A stretch of DNA of 64,000 nucleotides from Patagioenas fasciata (taxonomy: Eukaryota; Chordata; Aves; Columbiformes; Columbidae). Made by a program: the position numbers and the translations under genes. The notes under the pieces are model-generated. The model was not told the DNA's origin, did no database searches, and saw nothing but the letters and a program-made list of their open reading frames with translations. Positions 11,620 to 23,740 of the stretch are shown here, one piece after another. The stretch's first letter is position 1. Each line of letters starts with the position of its first letter. The stretch is taken from positions 806,001 through 870,000 of the forward strand of contig NW_027288588.1 of NCBI RefSeq assembly GCF_037038585.1. Reading direction: 5' to 3'.

Positions 11620-13560
11620 CAGGGCCGTGTCCTCGTGACAGACCTGAGATATCCCAATATCTGCACGGTACCAGCCATCCAGGAGGGGTTGGAGCTCATT
11701 GACAACATCTTCCTGACACGGGTGACTGAGGAGTCAGTGGGGTGAGGTGCCCTGTGGGACTTCACACTTACAAACCACAAAGAGTTGGTCAGGATGGAAC
11801 AGTCAGGGATGGGAAAGTGCAGCTGAGGCTCCTGGGAGATGATCACAAGGCCAAGAGCAGGATTTCAGGAGAGCAAGCTTTGGCCTGCTGAGGGACCTGC
11901 TTGGGTCCTATGGGATATGACCTTGGTGTCTGCAGTGCTTTTCTCTCACATCTCCTCCCTCCTCTCTCCCACCTGCTGTTGTGCAGCGTTTTTTACCCTT
12001 TCTCAAATACAATATCCCAGAGGTGCTGCCAGCATCATTGAGTGGGTCAGATTTGGCGATGTTTGGGTCCATCTTGGAGCAGCTGAAATGGACGCTGTCT
12101 GATGTTGATCAAACTCCTGTTGTCTTCTCAGAGAGGTGACAACTGTAGCACAGCCACACTCACCTCCAGTTCCAAGACTTGTCATATAAACCAGCACAGG
12201 GTGACAGTGCTTTGGGTGTTATAAAATGCTGGATTATGGAGAAGTAGTGGAAAAGATCTTCTGTCAGCAACCTGAAGAAGTCACCAGTCAATGAGCAGTT
12301 TCCTATGGGGAACTGTAATTGACTGACATTCAGTGGCCTGGCAAAGTTGCAGGTGCCAACAGTCCAGAGGATCTTGGGCCAACTGCTTAACATGTCCGCT
12401 TGGTGGGCAACAAGGGTGATTCTCACCTGGATCTGGGAAACAAAAAGAGCTGGTGAGGGATGTGAACATCAGTGTCCACCTTGGCTGTTGTGACCTGGAA
12501 GCAGTGGGTTCCCAGGCACCAGAGGGGAGGGAGGAAGGCCAGCAGCAGAGCACAGGCTGGTGGGCTCCAGCAGAGAAGACTTTGACATAGTGGGGGATGG
12601 CGGGCGACGTGGTGACATGGAAGTAGGTCTGGGTAGGATGAAGGAGCTCAGGAAATCTGATCAGCCTTACAGGACAGCCTGCTCCAAGCACAAAATGTTG
12701 TCTCTAAGTACCATGTAAAGAAGTGTTTGTCTTATGAGGCTGCTCGTCTGAACTGACATAGCTCCAGGGCAAAAAGGCAGCACACAGGAGGTGGAAGCAG
12801 GGGAAGATGCTAAGGAGGAATTTAGAAACCTTGTCCACGGATGTGGGGATGATGCCAAAGCTGCCCTGGCCTTGATACCTGCAGGGGAGTGTAAGGGCAG
12901 CAAGATGAACTGATTCATCTTCCTTACAGCAGAAGAATAGACAAGGGTAACATGGGCCTGCTGCTGAATTCATAAGAGTAGAATCAGACAGGACTGAGGT
13001 TCTTCATGGCTTCTTTGCCTCCATCTTCACCAGCAAGGTCTCCTGGGACTTGGTTCCTGAAGGCAGGAGTCTGGAGAACACCCAGCAGTGGATGGGCTCA
13101 AGTCAGGGGTGACCTGAGCAAACTCAGACACCATTACAGAACAGGAGATGGGTCACTTGACCAGCTCCCTGAACACAAGTATCACTGTACACAGCACCTG
13201 AGATTCCCAGGAACACCCACCTCTTGGCCCAGAGGAGTGTGATTCCTCTTAAGGTGTCCTGGCCTGTCTCCTCACTCACGTGGTGATTTAGGCACCCACT
13301 TTTCTGATATATTCTGTCCTTTTCAGGAGATGCACCACGTCAATATGAACTGGAGGCTGCTGATACCACCTGTTCTGGAAAGGGAGGGAAGGGCGAGCAG
13401 GGAAGGAAATAGAAGAAATTTGGCTTCGTTGCTGTTTATTATGGAAATGCTTTTCATTTGACTATTCCTGAAACCTCCCTAATCATACACACCAGACTTG
13501 AAGCCTTTAGGAAAATGCTGCACAGAGCCTTGGCTTGTAAGAGCATTTTCGATTTTCATG
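11620..13560 (+). repeat. Segmental duplication X, copy 1
   Basis: Near-identical to 25,369-27,083 in the same orientation, starting at the gtgtcctcgtg block and running past 'acctgttctggaaagggag'. This copy carries about 210 extra bases at roughly 12,118-12,325 that are absent from copy 2. It contains degraded CR1 sequence (see 12,420-13,240). Confidence 0.85.
12420..13240 (+). mobile_element. CR1: Degraded CR1 fragment (endonuclease/linker region)
   Basis: The plus-strand translation near 12,430-12,520 reads LGNKKELVRDVNISVHLGCC, the equivalent of the CR1 'TNKEGLVxDVKVxGxLGCSDHE' region. Near 13,000-13,050 it reads VLHGFFASIFTSKVSWD, the equivalent of 'LNAFFASVFTSK'. The reading frame is lost between and after these blocks. 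The paralogous fragment is at 25,980-26,740. Confidence 0.65.
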
Positions 13561-14086
13561 AGCCCTCTGCTGCCATGATCCTGAACTGCAGGTACTGAAA
13601 CAACGAACAAACCTCTAGTAAATTAAAAGGCAGAAGCAAACCCCAAGTTTCTGAGGGTGTTTGAGACCCCATGAAGGGCCATCACTGACACAGCTGTGAA
13701 GGAAACAACCAGTGCAGGTCCCTGTCCCTGGAGGCTGGTCAAGGAAAGACTTGGACACACTGGTTACAGGTGGTGAGGGCCATGTGGAGGTGGCTCTGAT
13801 GCCATGTCAGCCCTTGATGCTTGTTGATCACCAGAATGGCTGAGCCCTGACCCCTGGAACCTGGTAGATCTTTCTCAAATGTTTTCCAAGGCTTTTCCTG
13901 TGGTCACTGTGAGTGTTTTGTGTTTTGGGGGTGGGTTTTATGTCAAGTGCTGTTGCTTTAACAGTAAGGGTCTGCTTTTCTGTGAAGTTGGAAATGCCTG
14001 TGAGTTCCTCACAGATCATCCAGCTTCTTTCATTCACCTGGCAACGGTCACCAATCACCTCAGTGTCCCAGCCCCAAACTTGCTTG
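13165..14086 (+). repeat. Segmental duplication Y, copy 1 (inverted partner at 23,740-24,690)
   Basis: Reads as the reverse complement of 24,690-23,740, including the acacagctgtgaaggaaaca block and the gttttccaaggcttttcctg block. Similarity stops at 'caaacttgcttg' (about 14,086), exactly where the LTR-like element begins. The short frames inside (about 60-80 codons) are open in both copies but have no recognisable domain. Confidence 0.8.
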
Positions 14087-14734
14087 TGTGGCGCAGAATG
14101 ACCTTACAACCCTTGAGGTTATAAAGAGGGTATGCATTTATTTACGACGCCGGACACACGGGGAATCATTTCACCTAATGCGTGAGTAAAATTACAGTAG
14201 CTGTGAACTTGGTTAAATGCAGTAAAGTGTTACATATTCATGACAGTTTTAGGAACACATTCATACATATTCATAACCTGTACCCAAGAGGGCGGTTCTT
14301 ATTACAATGAGTTCAGGAGACCATTTCCAGAGTCTCCATCTCCGGCTCCTCCTGGTTGCAACTGCGCAGTGATCGTGAACTCGGGTCCTCTTTCTCTGTA
14401 CATGGTCACCTTTGGTCCAGTGTGATGAGTTGGTTGGGTCTCAGACTGCTGAGTCGGTTAAAACTGGCTTATCTCCTGTCCTGTGCCCAAGACTCTGTAA
14501 TCTGGTTCACCCAAGGATGCACCAAGGATTATTATCTTTGTGAGGCGTCAGTGAACTCCTGTTTTTTGTACAATAAGTTACACGGAGTTAAGCAAGGTTG
14601 GGCAAGAGTGATGTGGGTTAAAGGGTCAGCTCTCTAAGTGTCTTTAGTGATGTGGGGTAGGGTTAGTTCCTTAAGTGTCAAGTGTTAGTTTTTAAGTGTT
14701 AATTAGTTAATTGTTAATTCCCTGTATCACTACA
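14087..14734 (-). mobile_element. Solo LTR-like element
   Basis: A 648-base insert bounded by TGT...ACA on either strand and located between duplication Y and a CR1. On the minus strand an AATAAA lies at 14,137-14,142 near the 3' end. Part of it (acattcatacatattcat near 14,260) resembles the LTR at 34,995-35,424, so a related retroviral family is likely. I see no target-site duplication (flanks tgcttg and aggatg), which suggests that recombination shaped the edges. An alternative is another interspersed repeat with fortuitous ends. Confidence 0.5.
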
Positions 14735-16580
14735 AGGATGTCATGAAGCTGTTCATGAAGAAATCAGAAAGGCTAAAGCCCAACTGGAGCTGAATCTGAG
14801 CAGTGCCATCAAACGGAAAAAAACAAACTATAAATACTTCAGCAAAAAAAAGGAGGGCTAAGGAGAAACTTCATCCTTCATTGGGTGCACAAGGAAATAT
14901 ATTGACAAAAGAACAGGGAAAGGTTGAGGTACTAGAAGCCTTCTTTGACTCAGTCTTTAATAGTCAGAACAGTTGTGCTCCAGGTATCCAGCACCCTGAG
15001 ACAGAAGACAGGGATGAGGAGCAGAATGAAGTCCAAACAATCCAAGGGGAAATGGTTGGTGACCTGCTACACCACTTGGACACCCACAGGTCTATGTGGC
15101 CAGATACACCCAAGGGTGCTGAGGGAGCTGGCGAAGGTGATCCCTGAGCCTCTTTCCATTATCTACCAACAATCCTGGCTAAGTGGGGTGGTCCCAGTTG
15201 ACTGAAAGTTGGTGAATGTGACACCCATCTACAAGACGGGACATAAGAAGGATCTAGGGAACTACAGTCCTGTCAACCTGACCTCAGTCCCAGGGAATAG
15301 TATGGATCATATCATCCTGAGTGCCATCATGTGGCAGACACAGGACAACCAGGTGATCAGTCCTAGGCAGCATGGGTTTAAGAAAGGCAGGTCCTGCTTG
15401 ACAAACCTGATCTCCTCCATGACAAGGCACCCTGTATAGGGGATGAGGGAAGCTTTAGTAAGACTTTGACACTGTTTCCCACAGCATCTCCTGGAGAAGC
15501 TGCAGCTCATGGACTGGATGGTGTATCTGCGATGGATAAAGAACTGGCTGGAGGGTCGGGCCCAAGGAGTTGTGGTGAACGGAGCCAAATCCAGTTGGTG
15601 GCCGGTCATGAGTGGTGTCCCCAGGGCTCAGTATTGGTGCCAGTTCTGTTTAATTTCTTTATCAAGGATTTAGACAAGGGGATCACGTGCACCCTCAATA
15701 AGTTTGCAGATGACACCAAGTCTGTTGGGAGTGTTGACCTGCTAGAGGGTAGGAAGTCTCTACAGAGAGATCTGGATCAGGTGGATCGATGGGCTGAGGC
15801 CAATTGTATGAGGTTCAACACGGCCAAATGCTGGGTCCTCCACTTGGGTCACAACAACCCCAGGCAGCGCTACAGGCTGAGGGAAGAACGGCTAGAAATT
15901 TGTTGAGGACGGAAAGGACCTGGGGCTGTTGTTGACAGTGGTTGAACCTAAGCCAGCATGTGCCCAGGTGGCCAAATAGGGCCAGTGGTATCCTGGTTGG
16001 ATCAGCAATGGTGTGGCCAGCAGGACTAGGGCAGTGATTGTTCTCATGTACTGAGGACTGCTGAGTCTGCACCTCGAGTCCTGGGGTCAGCTTTGAGCCC
16101 CTTATGACAAAAAAGACCTTGAGGTTCTGGAGCAAGTTCAGAGAAGGGAACGGAGTTGGTGAGGGGCTGACGAGCAAGTGTGATGAGGAGCAGTTGAGGG
16201 AACAGATGTTTAACCTGGAGAACAGGAGGCTGAGGGGAGACCTTATCAGTGTCCACAACTACCTGAAAAGAGTTTGAAACATGGAGGATGTTGATCTCTT
16301 CTCCCAAGTACCGAGGGATAGGACAAGACGGAATGGCCTTAAGTTGTGCCAGGGGAGGTTTAGATTGGACATAAGGAAACGCTTCTTCATGGAAAAGGTT
16401 GTGAAGCAGTGACCAGGGTTCCCAGGGAAGTGGTTGAGTCATCATTCCTGGGGGTGTCTAAAAGATGTATAGAGAAGGTTCTCTGGGAAATGGTTTAGTT
16501 CTAGAGTTAGGTTATGGTTGGACTCCATGGTCTCCTCTAAATCAAATGATTTTCTGGTTCTAGGATCCTGTGATTCTGTG
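14735..16580 (+). mobile_element. CR1: CR1 LINE, plus strand, frame-broken
   Basis: Starts abruptly inside the CR1 linker (aaagcccaactggagctgaa) at the edge of the LTR-like element. Blocks in order are VLEAFFDSVFNSQ (about 14,930), VNVTPIYKTGHKKDLGNYSP (about 15,210), [19 protein letters not shown] (about 15,360), [20 protein letters not shown] (about 15,620) and the [14 protein letters not shown] catalytic block (about 15,700). It ends with a CR1 3' terminus, 'ttggactccatggtctcc' followed by 'gattctgtg' at about 16,580. Frame changes near 15,200 and 15,440-15,470 and later stops make it non-functional. Closely related to the minus copy at 3,051-4,460. Confidence 0.9.
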
Positions 16581-16631
16581 CTTGAAGGGTTATTTCCCAG
16601 ATGGTGGAGCTTTCCTTGGAGACAGGAATCA

Positions 16632-18000
16632 TACAAGCATAGAGAGTGTTGGAAGGGAGCTTCAAAGGTCATCTAGTCCGACTCCCCTGCCATGGGCAGG
16701 GACATCTTCAAGCAGATCAGGCTGCTCAGAGTCCCATCCAGCCTGGCCTGGGAATTCTTCAGGGATGGGGTATCCACCACCTCTCTGGGCAACCAGTGGT
16801 TGTGTTTCATCACCCGCATTGTGAAAAATGTCTTCCACATGTCTGGCCTCAGTCTCCCCTCTTCTAGTTCAAAACCATCACCCCTTGTCCTACCACAACA
16901 AGCCCCGCTAAAAAGTCTGTCCCCATCATTCTTATCGACATGTTTTAAGTACAGAAACATGGGAATAAGGTCTCCCAGGAGCCTTCTCTTTTCCAGGCTT
17001 AACAACCCCAACTCTCCCAGCCTGTCCTGCCAGCAGAGCTGTTCCATCCCTCTGATCATCTTGGTGACCCTGCTCTGGACCCTCTCCAACAGTTCCATGT
17101 CTTTCCTGTACTGAGGGCTCCAGAGCTGGATGCAGGACTCCAGGTGGGGTCTCACCAGAGTGGAGCAGAATCCCCTCCCTTGACCTGCTGGTCATGCTCC
17201 TTTGGATGCCGCCCAAGATACATTTGACCTTCTGGGCTGCAAGCACACATTGATGGCTCCAGTCCAGTCTTCCACCCACCAATTTCCCCAAATCTTTCTT
17301 GTCAAGGCTGCTCTCCATCCCTTCATCCCCAGCCTGTGCTGATACCCAGGGTTGCCCCAGGAGATGCAGGACCTTGCGTTTGGTCTTGCTGAAGCTCAGG
17401 AGACTCACATGAACCCACTTCTCCAGCTTATGCAGGTCGCTCTGAATGCCCTACTGTACCTCAGGTGTGTCAGCAATGCCACTCTGTTTGGTGTCATCTG
17501 CAAACTTGCTCAGGATGCACTTGATCCCACTATGCCACTGATGAAGATAATAAATGGTACTGATCCCAGTATGGACCCCTGAAGGACACCACTTGTCACC
17601 AGTGTCCATCCAGACATTGTACCATTGACCACCACTCTCTAGGTGTGACCACTGAGACAGTTCCTCATCCATAGAACAGTCCAGTCATCAAATCCATATC
17701 TCTCCAATGTAGAGAGAAGGATGTTGTGAGGGACCATGTCAAAGGCTTTACAGAAGTCTGGATAGATGACATCCATAGCCCGCCCTTTGTCCACTGATGT
17801 AGTTACTCCATCAGAGAAGGCCACTGGGTTAGTCAGGCAGGACTTGTCCTTGGTGGAGACGTGCTGCCTGTCTCAAATCACCTCCCTGTCCTCCTTGTGC
17901 CTTAGCACAGCTTCTAGGCGGATCTGTGCCATGATCTTCCCAGGCCCAGGTAAGAGGCTGACAGGTCAGTACTTTTCAGGGTCGTCCTTTCTACAGCAGA
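16632..18000 (-). mobile_element. CR1: CR1 LINE, second subfamily, minus strand, broken
   Basis: The left end resembles a CR1 3' terminus in reverse (catacaagcatagagagtgt, then a TGGAAGGGAGC block). Minus-strand translation gives the CR1 C-terminal region (LERVQSRVTKMIRGMEQLCW near 17,090; GELGLLSLEKRRLLGDLI near 17,000). Farther right are [18 protein letters not shown] near 17,500 and [14 protein letters not shown] near 17,740. At least four frame segments are needed, so the copy is dead. It sits tail-to-tail with the plus CR1 that ends at 16,580. Confidence 0.88.
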
Positions 18001-18184
18001 GAAACACTGCCACACAGCACAGCTTGGAACGTGGAGACTGGACATGAGGAGGGAGAAATGTGACTCAAAGGGCAGTGCTGTGGCACAAGAAATCATCCAG
18101 AAGGAGCATGACATCAGTCCATGTCCTTGTGTTTCAAGGAACAGAGCGTGAGAGTGGAGACACATCAGTCAACGTATGGAAATA

Positions 18185-18590
18185 CCAGGGTGAGAGCAAG
18201 GGGAGGAAGCGAGATGGGTGTCTACAGCCTGCAGGGAAACAGAAGCAGCTGTGGGACAGTGTAGGACAACCTGTGGTGGAGACGGCAAACGGCACTGGCA
18301 AGGCTGGATGTCACCAAGAGAACCCAAGTCTTTGTCCGCTTGGCTACGGCCATCGCCTCTGCCACCAATGCCCATGAGGAGACATGTTGTCCTCAGATAC
18401 TGGGGCACCTCATGGCCTCCTTGCACACCCCCAATAAGGCTGGGAACTGTCACACCATTGTCCTTCACTCAGCATCACACAGCCCACATCCCCGAGCCCC
18501 AGGAAGAGCCCTGAGCAATGTGTGAGGGACAGGATCTGCCTTCCCAGGGGCTGGGGGTCAGGCCTTGGCCTCTCTGCTTCACCCAACAAA
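18185..18590. repeat. Inverted copy of the 4,530-5,000 segment
   Basis: Reads as the reverse complement of 4,580-5,000 with moderate divergence, for example the block around gcagggaaacagaagcagct. The frames differ from those in the partner. Unknown family. Confidence 0.55.
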
Positions 18591-20260
18591 ACCAGGGTTT
18601 CTCAGCACCTCAGCTGCCTGCACATTTCCCTTTGTTTATCTGCCACCATGGCCTCCAATCCTCTGCTCTAACGAGTCCCTGGGGAGGCTCTGCTGGTACT
18701 TGCCCTCAGTGGAACTCATTAATACTTCAAGGTACTTAGTACTTTTTCTTCTGGCTTTGACTTCTGGAAAGGTTTGTGCAATCTCCTCTCAGCACCTGAG
18801 TAATGTTCAAGGACTCAGCACCAAATGCACCATGGGGCTCATTACACTGAAGAAAGCTCTAACAAGCCATGTCTCTTCTTGTAATTGTCTTCCAGTCTTG
18901 TCTAGTTCATTAGAGAGTTTTCTTGGTGTAATTACAGAGAAAGATTTCAAAAGCTTCTGACAAAAATGTCTTTCTATTGTAACGGGTGTATTTCATTACT
19001 GTTCAGTTTGGAGAAGAGCTGATTGCAGCATTATCTGATGTGGATTCAGGGTCTCTCCTAAGCAGGTCTGGACTGGCTGGAGAAGCTGTCCCATGAGGTC
19101 TCACACCGTGTGCACAACCTTGCTCCTCACCTCCCCAACCCCATCGTTTCTCTCATGGCCCCCTGGGCCTTGCATCCCTTTTCCTTACACCAGACTTCTC
19201 CACTGCAGTCTGCAGCTGGATGTGCTGGCTCCTTTGCACCAGCTCCCACCTGCTCTCCTTGGAGACCTGGCTGCACACAGCAAACAGGGGCTTTGCTTTA
19301 CCTTTGAACAAACAAAATACAACTGATGAGAGTCATGATTAAAAGAAAACACACTCCTCAACTGTACGCCAAGGACAAACTACCACCACTGAGGTTCACC
19401 TTCTCCAAGGCAGAACCATGCAAGAAATGTTGTAGACAGAAAGGAAACTCTATGATAAACGCAATAAAAGAGTTGGCTAAAGACAGAATTAGACAGACTA
19501 CTGAAAGACAAGGAAGCTTTTAACTCCTTGAAGCTGAAAGCAGCAACTGGGTTGTTGACAAGTGTGTGAGTGATCAAACAGTAAGAGGAAGGGAAACCCA
19601 GAGAGCAATCGCAAGAGCTTGTGTGCAGATCAGCTGCTGGAAATGGGACTTCAGACATGGTCAGTTTAGTCAGGGCAGAAGGAAATACCTGGAGGATGAG
19701 GGAGATCAGATGCACAGGTAACAGAGAGAGTGCTGAGAAGGGAAATCTAGTGGAGGATCAGAAGTTGTCCTCTTGCTCTTCATGCACATCCTGAAAAATC
19801 TCATTTTGATGTCATGGGAAAACACTGATATTTAAAGGATTCAGAACAAAGAAAGGGGAATTACAACATCAACAGCGTTTGATGCTGAATGTTGCAAGAA
19901 CATATTTCCAAACAATCCACTGCCATGTCCTGTCAGTGCCACTTTTTACTCTTGGCACACAGTGAGTCCTGCTGGAAGCTGTTGGCCACTCTTGCTTGAT
20001 GGAGGAAAGAAGGAGAAAAAGGTTAATTGAACTGTTCTCTGTTTAGATGGCCATGTTGACAGTGATCTCAACAGATCTCTGTATTCTGTCTTTCTACGTG
20101 ATCATAAGGAAAAAAATATATTTATGTGTTGGTAGATCTATAGTAAAATATATAATTGTGTCCAGTTACTCAGCAAAATACATTTCCTACCAGCACTCTC
20201 GAAGGAAGGATCTTTATTCTGAGAATGTGCTGTGCCCCAGGCCTCTGTGATTTGAGACAG
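18590..20260. other. No gene seen
   Basis: Scattered short frames only. Bases 19,500-19,780 resemble 2,300-2,640 in the same orientation (old duplicate). AT-rich sequence lies at 20,100-20,200. No RNA gene or promoter pattern was recognised. Confidence 0.4.
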
Positions 20261-20299
20261 GAATGTGGAGAACAACCAGCAGTGGATGGGGATCAAGTC

Positions 20300-20760
20300 A
20301 GGGGTCACTGGAACTACCACAATCCTTTCCAGTCTATGGGACAGCAGGGGCAGCATCCCAGGAGCTGAGACAGCAGGACGGTGTCACAGGGAGGCCACTC
20401 TCCACCATCTTGGAAAGCTCATGGAGACTGGGGGGACTCCCTGACCACTGGCAGCTCTCACACAGTGTGTGCACTTTTCAAAATGGCCAATGGGTAGCAG
20501 GGGAACTAAGGGCTGTGCCCCAGAACATGTCCACTGGGACCCCATTTCTGGGTGTCTGGAAGAGAAGGTGATGGGGTTTACCCAGGGCAGGTTGTGCCTG
20601 TCCATCCTCTTTGCTTTCTGTGAGGAAAGGACAGGGTTGTGGATGTGGGCAGAGCAGTGGTGGTCTGTTACCTGGAAGTCAGCAAGGCATTTGGCATCAT
20701 CCCCCACAATATTCTTGTGCCCAAGGCAGTATATTATGGTCTGTGTTAGTGTGTAACAAG
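20300..20760 (+). mobile_element. CR1: Degraded CR1 fragment
   Basis: The plus-strand translation includes PLSTILESSWRLGGLPDHWQ and, near 20,670-20,740, CYLEVSKAFGIIPHNILVPK. The latter is the degraded form of CR1 '[20 protein letters not shown]'. The segment to about 20,693 is duplicated at 31,790-32,172, where the copy is cut at the SKA codons by retroviral sequence. Confidence 0.7.
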
Positions 20761-22378
20761 ACAAGAAAAAGCAATCTGGATGTTTGGGCTTGAAAAGTTG
20801 CTATAGACAGTGAGAAACTTTCCAGTCATGAGGGGGTCAAGCACTGGAAGCTGTGTCCTAGGAGTGTGCATCCACTCTACCCCAGAAAGTGACCAAGATG
20901 TGTTTGGATCAAGCCCTGAGTAATCTGGTCTGACCCTGCTTTGAGCAGGAGGTTGGTCAGAAACCTGCTGAGATCCCTTCCAGCCTGAATGACGCTGTCC
21001 TTTCATCCTCTTCATGTTTTCAATTTAGAGACAGCTTTCAGGTTCTCTCGACCACAGGAATAATTCAGAGAAGGTCCAGGGCTGCTTTACAAGTGCCCTC
21101 AAACAGCCCTGACCAAAACTTGTTCATCCCCTTTCATTTACCCCCACCCAGGTTCTTCTTTTTTGCTGTCCTCATGCCCACCTTGTTCATCCTTTCAGAG
21201 CAGGTCGTTCAAGAGGTGTCAGCCTCCATGTACAGAGTCTGCACATCAGCCAGGCATCAAAGCCACCATTACAGAAATGTTGAAAAGGCACTTAACCAGC
21301 TCCTTGCACACAGGAATCCGAATGCCATGTCTGCTGAGATGGCAGTAAACACCCAAACTGTAAGTGAAGGGAATGTGAGGATTTTTTGGGTATCCTGGCT
21401 TGTCTGCTAACCCGTGTGGTGCTTCAGGTTGTGAAGAGAATCAAAACCAGCCATTTGACTGGGGTAGTTCCATTTTACACGAGTCACACAGGGCAGATGA
21501 AGGGAGCTCAGAACTCCAGACTCTGCTGCACAGCTGGGACTGCAGAGACTGGAAATGCAGGTGACAGTGTGTGTCAGTGCACACCACATAAAGATTCTGG
21601 CTTCCTTTGTGCCTCTGCACTGACCTGGGATCTGTTCCTTGGCCACCTTGCTCTCAAAAAGGCAATATTCTCCTATGCCACCTCCACCTCAAACACGGAA
21701 AAGCAAAAAAAAACCCAAAAGTTATGAAAGAAGCATGATTTTGGGCTAATTCTGTCCAGGAGGTGTATTTTTAAAATCATTTTTAAAAGGAAAAAAGGGG
21801 GAAAAAAAAAAAAGAAAAAAAAAAGAAAAAAAAGGAAAAAAATAAAAGAGAAAAGTTATGAAAGATGCGTGATTTTGTGTTATTTGTGCCCAAGAGGTGT
21901 AGTCTTTACATGATTAAAAAGAAAAATATGGGAGAGAAAAAGCATTGTTCTAAGAACTTCTTTCAAGACACAACTACTGAGGTGCAGTAGATTTTTAGAA
22001 AAGCAAGAATGACTGCTAGGAATGAACTTAAAGAGCTTCAGTTTATCATCATCATCAGTGAGAATAAGGAGTTCCCTGTTTCTGTTACTAGTGACAGTAC
22101 CACTGTTCAAAAACATCCTTCAGAGCATCTCCATTTTTCCTGGGCTCCAAAGCCCAGCCTGCTCAGATTTTGAAAGGATTGCTTCAAACCCCTGTGACCC
22201 AAATCTCTACAACTGCCTCTCCTCAACAGCCTTTTACCCCAGGAATGGGAAAACTGCCAATGCAGGCACCAAACCAGTGCCCAACCTGCCTGGAGAGCCA
22301 GGACAGTTGTGCCACACAACAGCGGCCTCTGAGGGAAGCTGAAGGTGATGGAACTGAAATGGTTTCAACCCAAACCAC
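20760..22378. other. No gene seen; A/G-rich low-complexity tract
   Basis: No coding sequence is supported. An A-rich tract with G interruptions spans about 21,778-21,857, flanked by a direct repeat (gttatgaaagaagcatgatt at 21,721 and gttatgaaagatgcgtgatt at 21,855) of about 40 bases. Confidence 0.5.
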
Positions 22379-22570
22379 ACAATCATAGAATCATTTATGC
22401 TGGAAAAGACCCTTAAGAACATGGAGTCCAACTATAAATCAAAAACTGCCAAGGCCACCACTAAACCATGTCCCAAAGCGCCACATTATCACGACTTTTA
22501 AACACCTCCAGCAATGGAAACTCCAGCCCTGAGCTGGCAGAACACCATTGGCTGCAGTTGGCCATAAGAT
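22378..22570 (-). mobile_element. CR1: Old CR1 3' end
   Basis: The block cacaatcatagaatcattta followed by a 'ggaaaagacccttaagaac' and 'gagtccaact' pattern is the reverse complement of a CR1 3' terminus. About 190 bases are recognisable. Confidence 0.75.
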
Positions 22571-23740
22571 ACTGGTCATGACTGTGAGTTCAGCCCTCGC
22601 TGGCAGAATGTCTCACACCCTCACTGAGGAGGGCAGGGGGCTGGGAGATGGGAGCACGTTTCAGTTTCCAGATCCCAGGACAGAGCCCAAACCATCCTGC
22701 CCTTGAACTCTGGCATCCCAGTTCCTGAGATGCAAAGCTGGTGGCCTCCTGTGGATAATCATGTTAAAAAGCATGAATAATCCTTAAAGTGTTTGTGGAA
22801 TTTGTCTTGGAATGTGTAGTTATATTTAAATATCTGTAAAATAGTACCCCGCATCTGTGGTAGCCCCTCTGACAATGACAATTAGATAGGTACTGGCACT
22901 AGAAGGCTTCAAACCTCATCCACAAGCAGACATCTAAGGGGTTCAGATGAAGGGTGGTCTGGCAAACGTCACCCTTTGTGTCCCCAGGTGCATGGACACT
23001 GCTCATGTGCCTCTGCAGAGAGTGGCAGGAGCTGGATCCCCTTCTCGGGACAGACTCCTTCCAGGAGAGACACAGACACAGGGGGAACTCATCAGGTCTT
23101 TACGGCATTTCACTCGGCATCAGTTTTGACACATTGGGTGCTGTCCTGTGACTGCTCTTTCTGCACAAATGATCATAAAAAGACAACCATTCAGTAAGAC
23201 ATGGTCATAAAGGGGCTGTTATGGACAAGAAAGCTCACCATGAACTCTGGAGAGAGCGAGGAAGTTCATAATAAGCACCATGAAGAACCAAGAAGCTCAA
23301 GGCCTCTTCTGAAGAGTGGGAGGCCCTGAGCAGCCGTGATTGGCCATGTGTAGGTGTGGGAGAGGGTCAGGGCATGTCAGGGAGAAGCAGTGAGATGGCC
23401 GATGGCTTCAGTGAACCCTTCCAGCCATGTCTGAGCCCAGAAATGGAAAGCAGTTGATGTCTGCAGGTGGAGGAGGAACAGGAGGAAGATTTTCCTGGGA
23501 ATATGGAAGGAAGAAAGGCCTCTCTTGGGTTAATCATGTATGGCAGTGACATTTCCATCCTGTGGGCATGGCTGTGCTGGGAGATGGGGAATGGCTGCTG
23601 CTGGGGTGTTTGTGCTCAGTCATGGCCCATGAGCTGACCCTGCTCTGCTCCTCTCTTACACTGCCCACACTTGGATGGTCCTCAGGAATCATCCATGAGC
23701 CTGGTGGATGAATGAACCTTCTGGAGTGATGGGTATGAAT
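22570..23740. other. No gene seen
   Basis: Short frames only and no recognisable repeat or RNA gene. Its right edge joins inverted duplication Y. Confidence 0.4.
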
